Below are positions 5,813 to 13,053 of a stretch of DNA of 15,717 nt, piece after piece. The stretch covers positions 1 to 15,717 of the forward strand of contig JAKEHF010000064.1 of NCBI GenBank assembly GCA_022615295.1. The letters are read 5' to 3'. Both the position numbers and the translations under genes were made by a program. A model generated the notes under the pieces. It was not told where the DNA came from. It did no database searches and saw only the letters and a program-made list of their open reading frames with translations. The first letter of the stretch is position 1. Every line of letters starts with the position of its first letter. This stretch comes from Actinomycetota bacterium. Lineage in GTDB: Bacteria > Actinomycetota > Acidimicrobiia > Spongiisociales > ZC4RG35.

Positions 5813-7002
5813 TGACCATCGACGCCGACACGATCAGGCATCTCAGCGAGGTATCGGTCTCGGTCGAGCTGCAGACCGAGGACATGACTCTCAACATCGG
5901 CCCACAGCACCCGTCGACACACGGGGTGCTCCGTCTCGTCGCCAGGGTGGACGGGGAGCGCTGCCACGACGTCCAGCCCGTGATCGGGTACATGCATCGG
6001 GGCTACGAGAAGCTCTCGGAGGTGCGCACCTACCCCCAGATCACCACGATCGTCAACAGGATCGACTGGGTGGCAGGGTACGCCAACGAAGTCCCCTTCA
6101 TCGTGGCCGCCGAGAAGTTGATGGGTGTCGAGGCCCCGGAACGGGCCCAGTACATCCGGCTGATCCTCACCGAGATGGCCCGGATGGCGTCACACCTGGT
6201 GTTCATGGCCTCCTACCCGCTGGAGCTGGGTGCAGCGACGCCGCTGTTCTTCGCCCTGAGGGAACGGGAGCGGGTGCTCGACCTTCTCGAAGGGGTGACC
6301 GGGGGTCGTTTCCACCCCAACTTCAACCGGATCGGCGGGGTCAAACCGGCCTATGGCGCGGGGTCCTCGACCAGGAAGATGATCCAGGACCTGCCGGCGG
6401 GTTTCCTCAAGGACACCCGGGACGCCATGGGCCGGGTGCTCGGGGTCTGCGATGAGCTCGAGGATCTCGTGGCGGGCAACGAGATCATCCTGGCCAGGAC
6501 CAAGGGGGTCGGGATCCTGCCACCCGAGGTGGCCGTCTCCTATGGGGTGTCGGGCCCGAACCTGAGGGCGTCGGGTGTCTCGTTCGATCTCCGGCGGGCG
6601 GAGTCCTATCTACCGTACGAGAGCTTCGATTTCGATGTGATCACCGGTGAGAACGGCGATTGCTGGGACCGGTGGTGGGTCAGACTCCAGGAGATACGGG
6701 AGGCGGCCCGGATCATCGTCCAGGCCGTCGACGGGATCCCCGCCGGGCCGCTCCAGGCCAAGGTGCCCAAGATCATCAAGGTGCCCAAGGGCGAGACGTA
6801 TGTGCGGGCGGAGAACCCCAAGGGGGAGATGGGCTATTACCTCGTCTCGGATGGGGGCACCGGGCCCTACCGTCTCAAGATCCGCTCGGCCAGCTTCTCC
6901 AACATCTCGGTCCTGCCGTATCTGCTCGAGGGGATCTTGGTCCCCGACATCATCGCCACCATGGGCTCGCTCGACTTCGTTTTGGGAGACGTCGACCGAT
7001 GA
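5812..7002 (+). CDS. nuoD: NADH-quinone oxidoreductase subunit D (quinone-site subunit)
   Basis: NuoD is the 49-kDa subunit whose N-terminal beta-hairpin forms the quinone head-group pocket beside N2. The start is ATG 5812, overlapping the nuoC stop by one base, with GGAGG at 5802-5806 at ideal spacing. The product has 396 residues. NIGPQHPSTHGVLRL contains His37, equivalent to Thermus His38, one of the two quinone ligands. The second, Thermus Tyr87, aligns without gaps to Trp86 in NRIDWVAGYANE, an unusual change. HRGYEK, SHLVF and the C-terminal MGSLDFVLGDVDR ending are all typical. The [NiFe]-type cysteines are absent, as expected for complex I. A 4-base ATGA overlap links it to a 16-codon ORF before nuoH, where nuoE-F-G would lie in a 14-gene operon. 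Confidence 0.97.
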   Translation: MTIDADTIRHLSEVSVSVELQTEDMTLNIGPQHPSTHGVLRLVARVDGERCHDVQPVIGYMHRGYEKLSEVRTYPQITTIVNRIDWVAGYANEVPFIVAAEKLMGVEAPERAQYIRLILTEMARMASHLVFMASYPLELGAATPLFFALRERERVLDLLEGVTGGRFHPNFNRIGGVKPAYGAGSSTRKMIQDLPAGFLKDTRDAMGRVLGVCDELEDLVAGNEIILARTKGVGILPPEVAVSYGVSGPNLRASGVSFDLRRAESYLPYESFDFDVITGENGDCWDRWWVRLQEIREAARIIVQAVDGIPAGPLQAKVPKIIKVPKGETYVRAENPKGEMGYYLVSDGGTGPYRLKIRSASFSNISVLPYLLEGILVPDIIATMGSLDFVLGDVDR

Positions 7003-7049
7003 CCCCACGCAATGCTTCTCCCCTCGGCGAACGGACAGGGGTCCGCTGA
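6999..7049 (+). CDS. Possible 16-residue ORF between nuoD and nuoH
   Basis: An ATG overlaps the nuoD stop (ATGA at 6999-7002), and this frame runs 16 codons to TGA 7047-7049, which overlaps the nuoH ATG by one base. The product would be MTPRNASPLGERTGVR, soluble and basic, with no recognisable family. The overlaps at both ends mirror the other junctions of this operon, so ribosomes finishing nuoD could pass through it to nuoH. It may be a coupling device or a relic of a deleted nuoE-F-G block, but chance in a 46-base gap is also quite possible. Confidence 0.2.
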   Translation: MTPRNASPLGERTGVR

Positions 7050-8056
7050 TGCTGGAGACGGTCCTCGACATCTTCGACAACTTCTGGGTGGCCCTTGGGG
7101 CCAAGCTCCTCCTGGTCGCCCTCCTGATCCCGCTGATCGGGATGGTCATCGGATTCGCCGAGATAAAGCTCTCGGCCAAGATGCAGGCCCGGATGGGGCC
7201 CTACTTCGCCGGGGGGAGATGGGGCTGGGCCCAGCTCATCGCCGACGGGATCAAGTTCTTCCAAAAGGAGGACATCATCCCCGACAACGCCGACCGGCCG
7301 GTGTTCAAGACCGCACCGATGCTGGTCCTCGTCGGCACCGTGGCCCTCTTCGTGGTCATCCCCTTCGGCCCTGGGCTCATCTTCCGCGACCTCTCCGTCG
7401 GCATCTTCTACGCCCTCGCCATCTCCTCGCTGTCGACCATCGGCGTCCTAATGGCGGGCTGGTCCTCGGCCAACAAGTACTCGTTGATCGGGGGTCTCCG
7501 GGCGGCCGGTCAGCTCATCGCCTACGAGCTCCCCCTGGTCCTGGCGGCCGTGGGCTCGGTGATCATGGCGGGGACCATGTCGATGAGCGGGATCGTCGAG
7601 GCTCAGATAACCGCCGGGTATCCCTATGTGATCTTCCAGTTCGTCGGGTTCGGCATCTTCATGGTGGCCGCCCTCGCCGAGCTGACCCGGATCCCGTTCG
7701 ACATGCCCATCGCCGAGTCGGAGCTGGTGATGGGCTATCTCACCGAGTACTCCGGTTTCCGGTTCCTCTTCTTCTTCCTGGCCGAGTTCGCCAACATGTT
7801 CACGATGTCGGCCATCGCCGCCACGCTGTTTCTCGGCGGCTACTGGCTACCAGGGATCCCCACCGAGACGCTGGAGTTCGTGGGGCCGGTGATCCTGCTG
7901 GCCAAGGTGTTCCTCCTCGCCTTCGCCATGATCTGGTTCCGGTGGACCTTCCCCCGATTCCGCGAGGACCAGCTGCAAACCCTCGCCTGGAAGTGGCTCA
8001 TCCCGCTGGCGCTGGCCAATATCGGGGCAACGGCGTTCTTCAAGGTGGTGCTATGA
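7049..8056 (+). CDS. nuoH: NADH-quinone oxidoreductase subunit H
   Basis: NuoH (ND1) is the membrane subunit of about eight helices that carries the quinone access tunnel and the E-channel leading to the pumps. The product has 335 residues. ATG 7049 is preceded by AGGGG at suitable spacing. Visible family motifs are IADGIKFF-KEDIIP after helix 1, AGWSSANKYSL-GGLRAAGQ, and AELTRIPFDMPIAESELV with its acidic quinone-tunnel residues. In the first cytoplasmic loop the normally strong GPNRVGP is replaced by GPYFAGGRWGWAQ, one residue longer than E. coli, so the tunnel mouth differs. The gene overlaps nuoI by four bases (ATGA). Confidence 0.97.
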   Translation: MLETVLDIFDNFWVALGAKLLLVALLIPLIGMVIGFAEIKLSAKMQARMGPYFAGGRWGWAQLIADGIKFFQKEDIIPDNADRPVFKTAPMLVLVGTVALFVVIPFGPGLIFRDLSVGIFYALAISSLSTIGVLMAGWSSANKYSLIGGLRAAGQLIAYELPLVLAAVGSVIMAGTMSMSGIVEAQITAGYPYVIFQFVGFGIFMVAALAELTRIPFDMPIAESELVMGYLTEYSGFRFLFFFLAEFANMFTMSAIAATLFLGGYWLPGIPTETLEFVGPVILLAKVFLLAFAMIWFRWTFPRFREDQLQTLAWKWLIPLALANIGATAFFKVVL

Positions 8057-8541
8057 CCGGCCGGTCCGTTCCCGGGCGTGGTCTTTTCAAGGGTCTGGTG
8101 GTCACGCTGACCACCATGTTCAAGACGATCTTCCTTCCTAGACGTCATCTGGCCACCGTCAACTATCCCAAGGTGAAGGAGACCCCGGTCCCCCGGGCTC
8201 GTGGCGTCATCGCACTCGACCAGGAGGCGTGCACCGTTTGCATGTTGTGCGCCCGCTCCTGTCCCGACTGGTGCATCTACATCGAGGGTCACAAGGAGGA
8301 GATACCACCGGACAAACCGGGGGGAAGGATCAAGGTCCGCGCCAAGCTCGACCGCTTCGACATCGACTACGCCCTCTGCATGTACTGCGGGATTTGTGTC
8401 GAGGTCTGCCCGTTCGATGCCCTCTTCTGGAGCCCGGAGTACGAGTACTCGGAGCCGAAGATGGGAGCGATGATGCACGACATGGACCGTCTCCAGGACT
8501 GGTTGAAGACGGTCCCCGAGCAGCCGGGGTTGGAGAAGTGA
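8053..8541 (+). CDS. nuoI: NADH-quinone oxidoreductase subunit I (8Fe ferredoxin-like)
   Basis: NuoI carries clusters N6a and N6b, which bring electrons to N2 in NuoB. The 162-residue product has two classical 4Fe-4S motifs: Cys60-x2-Cys63-x2-Cys66-x3-Cys70-Pro and Cys109-x2-Cys112-x2-Cys115-x3-Cys119-Pro. A basic N-terminal stretch of about 35 residues with an amphipathic helix should lie along the membrane against NuoH. The loop between the clusters has the usual Arg-Phe-Asp-Ile-Asp before the second motif. In this operon, without NuoG, NuoI is the likely entry point for electrons, as in 11-subunit ferredoxin-using complexes; that role is inference. The start overlaps nuoH (ATGA), and a 19-base gap follows before nuoJ. 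Confidence 0.97.
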   Translation: MTGRSVPGRGLFKGLVVTLTTMFKTIFLPRRHLATVNYPKVKETPVPRARGVIALDQEACTVCMLCARSCPDWCIYIEGHKEEIPPDKPGGRIKVRAKLDRFDIDYALCMYCGICVEVCPFDALFWSPEYEYSEPKMGAMMHDMDRLQDWLKTVPEQPGLEK

Positions 8542-8548
8542 TCGGCGA

Positions 8549-8554
8549 CGAGGA
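8549..8554 (+). promoter_or_regulatory. Ribosome binding site fixing the TTG start of nuoJ
   Basis: CGAGGA lies six bases before TTG 8561. No ATG or GTG occurs in the nuoJ frame between the nuoI stop and this point, so this site supports the rare TTG start. Confidence 0.55.
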
Positions 8555-8560
8555 CCCCCG

Positions 8561-9112
8561 TTGACACTCGGGGACTGGATCTCCCAACCCGTCAACTGGG
8601 TCTTCTCGGCGCTCGGTCTGGCCGTGGTTTTCTCAGGCTTCCGTGTGGTCACCGCCAAGAACGTCGTTCATGCCGCTCTCTACTTGGTGGGGGCTCTTGC
8701 CGGGACCGCCGGGTTGTTCCTGCTCCTCTCCGCCGAGTTCGTCGCCTGGTCCCTGGTCCTGGTCTACATCGGTGCTGTGGTGGTCCTGTTTCTCTTCGGG
8801 ATCATGATCACGCGAGCCCCCACCGGTCTCGACCCGGCCCTCGACACCAACCGGAAACTGGTCCCCGGGGTCCTCGCCGCCGCCGTATTCGCCCTGATGA
8901 CCTGGGCCGCCTTCGACGCCTTCGGCGTCGAGCAGATCACGTCGGCCGGTGTGGCCACCGACAATGCCCTTCTCGGTGAGTCGCTGCTCGGACGTTTTGT
9001 GATCCCGTTCGAGGTGGTGTCCTTCGTTCTCCTCGGGGCGCTGATCGGTGGCATCACCATCGCCAGACGCGACCTGACACCCGTCGAGGAAGAGGAGAGG
9101 GCCGCCGTCTGA
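8561..9112 (+). CDS. nuoJ: NADH-quinone oxidoreductase subunit J
   Basis: NuoJ (ND6) is a five-helix membrane subunit of the central hydrophilic axis. Its third helix, with a pi-bulge, is thought to gate proton pumping. The 183-residue product matches the usual length (184 in E. coli) and starts with TTG. The first helices contain the family pattern NVVHAALYLVGALAGTAGLFLLLSAEFVA, here at about 34-62. The next helix, with VLVYIGAVVVLFLFGIMI, is the diagnostic NuoJ helix including the conserved Tyr and Gly. A soluble loop of about 60 residues follows, then a last helix ending in a charged tail rich in Glu. The stop and the nuoK start share one base. Confidence 0.95.
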   Translation: MTLGDWISQPVNWVFSALGLAVVFSGFRVVTAKNVVHAALYLVGALAGTAGLFLLLSAEFVAWSLVLVYIGAVVVLFLFGIMITRAPTGLDPALDTNRKLVPGVLAAAVFALMTWAAFDAFGVEQITSAGVATDNALLGESLLGRFVIPFEVVSFVLLGALIGGITIARRDLTPVEEEERAAV

Positions 9113-9417
9113 TGACGCTCACCCAGTTCCTGGTCATCGGTGCGGCGTTGTTCGCCCTCGGGGTCTATGGGCTCCTCGTCCGGCGCAACCTGGTCCTCAT
9201 CCTGCTCTCGGTCGAGCTGATGCTGGCCGCGGTCAACATCAACCTGGTCGCCTTCGAGGCCTTCCTCGTCACCACGCAGGCGATCGGCCAGGTCTTCGCC
9301 ATCTTCGTCATCACCGTTGCCGCCGCCGAGGTCGGCATTGGTCTCGCCATCGTCCTCATGATCTTCCGCAACCGCAGGTCGGCGAATGTCGACGACCTGA
9401 GCCTGATGCGATGGTGA
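9112..9417 (+). CDS. nuoK: NADH-quinone oxidoreductase subunit K
   Basis: NuoK (ND4L) is a three-helix subunit of the proton path between NuoJ and NuoN. The 101-residue product is the typical length. Two membrane-buried glutamates are present: Glu35 in LLSVELMLAAVNIN and Glu73 in AAAEVGIGLA, equivalent to E. coli Glu36 and Glu72. The start is ATG 9112, overlapping the nuoJ stop. The short C-terminal tail overlaps the nuoL start by seven bases. Confidence 0.97.
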   Translation: MTLTQFLVIGAALFALGVYGLLVRRNLVLILLSVELMLAAVNINLVAFEAFLVTTQAIGQVFAIFVITVAAAEVGIGLAIVLMIFRNRRSANVDDLSLMRW

Positions 9418-11438
9418 CGGCGATGGTCATGGCCGTTGCCGAGGGCGTGGTCCAAGCCGGTGATGGAGGCTTCTTCGCCGACACCGCCGGCATCATGCTG
9501 ATCCTCCCCTTCGTCGCCTTCGCTCTCATCATGACCGTTGGTAAGCGACTCCCCTATCACGGGGGGGAGATCGCCGTCGCCGCGCTGGCCGTGAACACCG
9601 TCTGGGCCACAGTCCTATTCGTGATGAACATGACGGGGGGAGTCCTCGACCAGACCACGTTCGAGATCGGCAGCATCGGGTCGGGTCTCGTCTTCGAGCT
9701 GGGCTGGGTCGTCGACGGCTTGTCCATCATGATGTACTTCCTCGTCAACTTCGTCGGTCTGGTCGTCTTCGTCTACGCCCTGGGATACATGCACGGCGAC
9801 CGCAGGCTGGAGTGGTTCTTCGCCGCGTTCTCCCTGTTCGCCGGTTCGATGCTGGTGCTTGTCGGGGCGCCCAACCTCATCCAGCTCATCATCGGTTGGG
9901 AGGGCGTGGGTCTGGCTTCCTACTTCCTCATCGGCTTCTACTGGGAGGACCTCGACAACGTAAGGGCCGGGAACAAAGCGTTCCTCACAAACAAGGTCGG
10001 CGACGTGGGTCTGATCCTGGGCGCCATCCTTGTAGGGGTCAGTCTCGGGACCTTCGACCTCGCCGAGCTGGGGGCGGCCGCCGCTGCTCACGACGAGGCC
10101 CTGGGGGCTGTGGCCGTGGCCGGGGGTCTCCTCCTCTTCTTCGGGGCGATGGGCAAGAGCGCCCAGTTCCCGCTCCACATCTGGCTACCAGACGCCATGG
10201 CCGGACCGACACCGGTGTCGGCCCTGATGCACGCCGCCACCATGGTGACCGCCGGGGTGTATCTCATGGCCCGGGTCTTCCCCCTCTTCGAGTATCTCGC
10301 AGCCGACACCCGGCAGCTGATGGTGGTCATCGGCGCAATCACCCTGTTGGGGATCGGGTTGCTGGCATTGGTCGTCGACGACATAAAGCGGGTACTGGCC
10401 TTCTCCACGGTGTCCCAGCTCGGCTACATGATGACCGCGGTGGCCGCAGGTGGTTACACCGCCGGTCTGTTCCATCTGTTCACCCATGCCTTCTTCAAGG
10501 CGCTCCTGTTCCTCGGGGCCGGCTCGGTGATCCATGCAGTCCACTCCAACAACATGAGCGACATGGGGGGGCTCCGCAAGGAGATGCCGACCACGTATTG
10601 GACCTTCGTGGTCGGCTCCCTGGCCCTCGCCGGGATCTTCCCCCTCGCCGGCTTCTGGTCCAAGGACGAGATACTGGCCACCCTGGGCCAGGAGGGTTAC
10701 ATCACCGTGATGTGGGTGGCAGTGGCCGGGGCGTTCGTGACCGCGTTCTACATGGCGCGTTGTATCGCCCTGACGTTCCACGGCACCTACAAGGGTCATG
10801 GCCATCCCCACGAGTCGCCGCCCATCATGACCCGGCCCCTGGTCGCCCTGGCTATCCCTTCGGCCCTCTTCGGTCTGCTCAACATCCCCGGTGTGTCTTT
10901 GCCAGGCATCGGGAGCTTCACGGAGTGGCTGGCCGTGCGCGAGGTGGTCATGGGGGACCATCACGCCGAGGCCATCGACTTCGGTCTGGCTGCGATCGGC
11001 CTCGCCGCCGCATTGGCCGGTCTCGCCCTGGGCTGGCTGGTGTATGGGAAAGATGCCGTGACCCAGATGGAGAGGGATCGGTTCCAGGTGCCCTTGCTCT
11101 ACCCCCTCCTGAGGAGGAAGTACTACGTCGACGACCTTGCCCTCGGTGTCGTGGGCGCCACCACCGGGCCCCTGGCCAGATTCGTCAACTGGACCAACAA
11201 CTACGTCATCGACGGGGTCATCAACATTGTCGGTGGCGCCGTCAAGTGGTTGGGCGGTCTGGTCTACAACGGGCTGGACCAGCGCGGTGTCGACGGGGTG
11301 TTCAACGGTCTCTCGGCCATGACCGACGGGGCCGGCTCGGTGTTACGGAGATGGCAGACGGGTCGGGTGCAGCAATATGCCTCCGCCTTTGTGGCCGGTG
11401 CGATCATCCTCGTGGTCTTGTTCGTGTTCGTTGTCTAG
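9411..11438 (+). CDS. nuoL: NADH-quinone oxidoreductase subunit L
   Basis: NuoL (ND5) is the distal antiporter-like proton pump with the long lateral helix that clamps the membrane arm. At 675 residues it is somewhat longer than the E. coli protein (613). Catalytic residues are in place: Glu164 in IGWEGVGLASY, Lys249 and His274 in GKSAQFPLHIWLPDAM and LMHAATMVTAGV, and Lys363 in HAFFKALLFLGAG, followed by WSKDEIL. From about residue 565 on there is the segment starting RRKYYVDD, an amphipathic stretch, and a final anchoring helix, as expected for the lateral helix region. The start is ambiguous: ATG 9411 overlaps nuoK, and ATG 9423 or 9429 would shorten it by four or six residues. There is no strong ribosome site, so coupling to nuoK is likely. 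Confidence 0.96.
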   Translation: MVTAMVMAVAEGVVQAGDGGFFADTAGIMLILPFVAFALIMTVGKRLPYHGGEIAVAALAVNTVWATVLFVMNMTGGVLDQTTFEIGSIGSGLVFELGWVVDGLSIMMYFLVNFVGLVVFVYALGYMHGDRRLEWFFAAFSLFAGSMLVLVGAPNLIQLIIGWEGVGLASYFLIGFYWEDLDNVRAGNKAFLTNKVGDVGLILGAILVGVSLGTFDLAELGAAAAAHDEALGAVAVAGGLLLFFGAMGKSAQFPLHIWLPDAMAGPTPVSALMHAATMVTAGVYLMARVFPLFEYLAADTRQLMVVIGAITLLGIGLLALVVDDIKRVLAFSTVSQLGYMMTAVAAGGYTAGLFHLFTHAFFKALLFLGAGSVIHAVHSNNMSDMGGLRKEMPTTYWTFVVGSLALAGIFPLAGFWSKDEILATLGQEGYITVMWVAVAGAFVTAFYMARCIALTFHGTYKGHGHPHESPPIMTRPLVALAIPSALFGLLNIPGVSLPGIGSFTEWLAVREVVMGDHHAEAIDFGLAAIGLAAALAGLALGWLVYGKDAVTQMERDRFQVPLLYPLLRRKYYVDDLALGVVGATTGPLARFVNWTNNYVIDGVINIVGGAVKWLGGLVYNGLDQRGVDGVFNGLSAMTDGAGSVLRRWQTGRVQQYASAFVAGAIILVVLFVFVV

Positions 11439-11447
11439 GAGAGGCGG

Positions 11448-13040
11448 ATGATGGAATGGTTCGATAGCTGGGGTCTGACGGTCATCGTCTTCCTCCCCCT
11501 GTTGGGTGCCCTCGTCATGGGGTTCATCCCGTCGGGCAACGAGGACGGCCTGAAGCGGACGGCCTTGGTCGCCTCCGGTCTGGCGTTCCTCGCCAGCATC
11601 TACCTCGTGCTCCAGTTCGACTTCGGGGCGAGCGGGTACAACCAGTATCAGTTCGAGGTCACCGAGACCTGGATCGGGGCGATAAACGCCAGCTATCACC
11701 TCGGGGTCGACGGGATCAGCCTGCCTCTCCTCGTCCTCTCCACGTTCATCGTCGTCCTCTCGGTGATCTACTCCTGGAACCATTGGGACGAGCCGTACAA
11801 CCCCAAGGCATTCCTCATCCTGATGATGATCCTCGCCACCGGGATGAACGGGACCTTCGTGGCCCTCGACCTGGTCCTCTTCTTCATCTTCTTCGAGGTG
11901 GTGCTGCTCCCGATGTACTTCATGATCGGGATATGGGGAGACAAGACCCCGCGCCGGATCCCCGGCTTTCGCAAGGAGTACGAGACGAGGCTCTACGCCG
12001 CGATCAAGTTCTTCCTGTTCACCCTGTTCGGCTCGGCCTTCATGCTCCTCGGGTTCCTCGCCCTCTACTTCGAGTCGGGCGACGTCTCCGGGGTGAGGAC
12101 GTTCGACATCCCGACACTCACCGAGCTCGGCGCCACCGGTGCCTTCACAGACCCGACCTTCGCCTTCCTCGTGTTCGGGGCGTTGTTCCTCGGCTTTGCG
12201 GTGAAGGTCCCGATGTGGCCGCTGCACACCTGGCTCCCCGACGCCCACACCGCGGCGCCCACCGTGGGCTCGGTCCTGCTGGCCGCCATCCTGCTGAAGC
12301 TGGGCTCCTACGGCTTCGTTCGGATCTCGTTGCCGATCCTCCCCGACGAGGCGATGAGCTGGGCCCCGGCGATAGCAATCCTCGCCGTCATCGGGATCAT
12401 CTACGGCTCGCTCGCCTGTCTCGCCCAGACCGACATGAAACGGCTCATCGCATTCTCGTCCGTGGGTCACATGGGCTTCGTGATGCTCGGCATCGCCACC
12501 CTGACCGACGTCGGGATAAACGCCGCGATCATCGGCATGGTGGCCCATGGTCTGATCACCGGTCTCCTGTTCTTCCTCGCCGGCTCGATGAGCCACCGGT
12601 ATCACACCCGGGAGATGTCCCGGCTCGGGGGCAACATCAAGCTGCTCCCGATAATCGGCGGCATCCTGGCTTTCACAGCCATGGCCTCGCTCGGTCTCCC
12701 CGGGCTGGCCGGGTTCTGGGGCGAGTTCATGTCCCTTGTCGGCTCCTACAACCCCCTTTCCGGGCTCCCATTGGGGGTGTTCCGCACATCGATGGTGCTG
12801 GGAGCGGTAGGGACGGTGCTCACCGCCGGATACATGTTGTGGATGCTGCAGAGGGTGAATCTGGGTGAGCCCTCTGCGGAGTGGACGGATCACGATCTCG
12901 GCGACGCCGATCGGTACGAATTGGCCTCATGGGTCCCGCTCATCGTCCTGATCGTGGTCATCGGTCTCTACCCGCGTCTCGTCTTCAACTCCACCACCGA
13001 AGCGGTGACGTCGATGGTGGAGATGGTGTTCGGATCGTGA
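11448..13040 (+). CDS. nuoM: NADH-quinone oxidoreductase subunit M
   Basis: NuoM (ND4) is the middle antiporter-like proton pump. The product has 530 residues and about 14 helices. Glu150 lies in FFEVVLLPMYFMIGIWG, the diagnostic NuoM helix 5. Lys253 is in AVKVPMWPLHTWLPDAHTAA and Lys284 in AAILLKLGSYG, matching E. coli Glu144, Lys234 and Lys265. MKRLIAFSSVGHMGFVMLG is also typical. An AGGAG at 11437-11441, overlapping the nuoL stop, is six bases before ATG 11448. ATG 11451 is an alternative. Only one nuoM is in the operon, so this is not the two-NuoM type of complex. Confidence 0.97.
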   Translation: MMEWFDSWGLTVIVFLPLLGALVMGFIPSGNEDGLKRTALVASGLAFLASIYLVLQFDFGASGYNQYQFEVTETWIGAINASYHLGVDGISLPLLVLSTFIVVLSVIYSWNHWDEPYNPKAFLILMMILATGMNGTFVALDLVLFFIFFEVVLLPMYFMIGIWGDKTPRRIPGFRKEYETRLYAAIKFFLFTLFGSAFMLLGFLALYFESGDVSGVRTFDIPTLTELGATGAFTDPTFAFLVFGALFLGFAVKVPMWPLHTWLPDAHTAAPTVGSVLLAAILLKLGSYGFVRISLPILPDEAMSWAPAIAILAVIGIIYGSLACLAQTDMKRLIAFSSVGHMGFVMLGIATLTDVGINAAIIGMVAHGLITGLLFFLAGSMSHRYHTREMSRLGGNIKLLPIIGGILAFTAMASLGLPGLAGFWGEFMSLVGSYNPLSGLPLGVFRTSMVLGAVGTVLTAGYMLWMLQRVNLGEPSAEWTDHDLGDADRYELASWVPLIVLIVVIGLYPRLVFNSTTEAVTSMVEMVFGS

Positions 13041-13053
13041 CCGGAGGCTGGAG

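Noticed and set aside
7012..8052. Long N-terminal extension of nuoI
   Set aside because: The frame is open only because it overlaps nuoH. The ATGA overlap at 8053 gives a NuoI of normal length.
9812..11467. 551-codon plus-strand frame inside nuoL
   Set aside because: It is Arg/Gly/His/Pro-rich out-of-frame translation of nuoL, with no membrane segments or motifs.
11343..12893. 516-codon open frame on the minus strand across nuoL/nuoM
   Set aside because: It is antisense to nuoM, extremely rich in Glu, Gly and His, and has no family resemblance. Long antisense frames are expected opposite GC-rich genes, and nuoM has all its catalytic residues.
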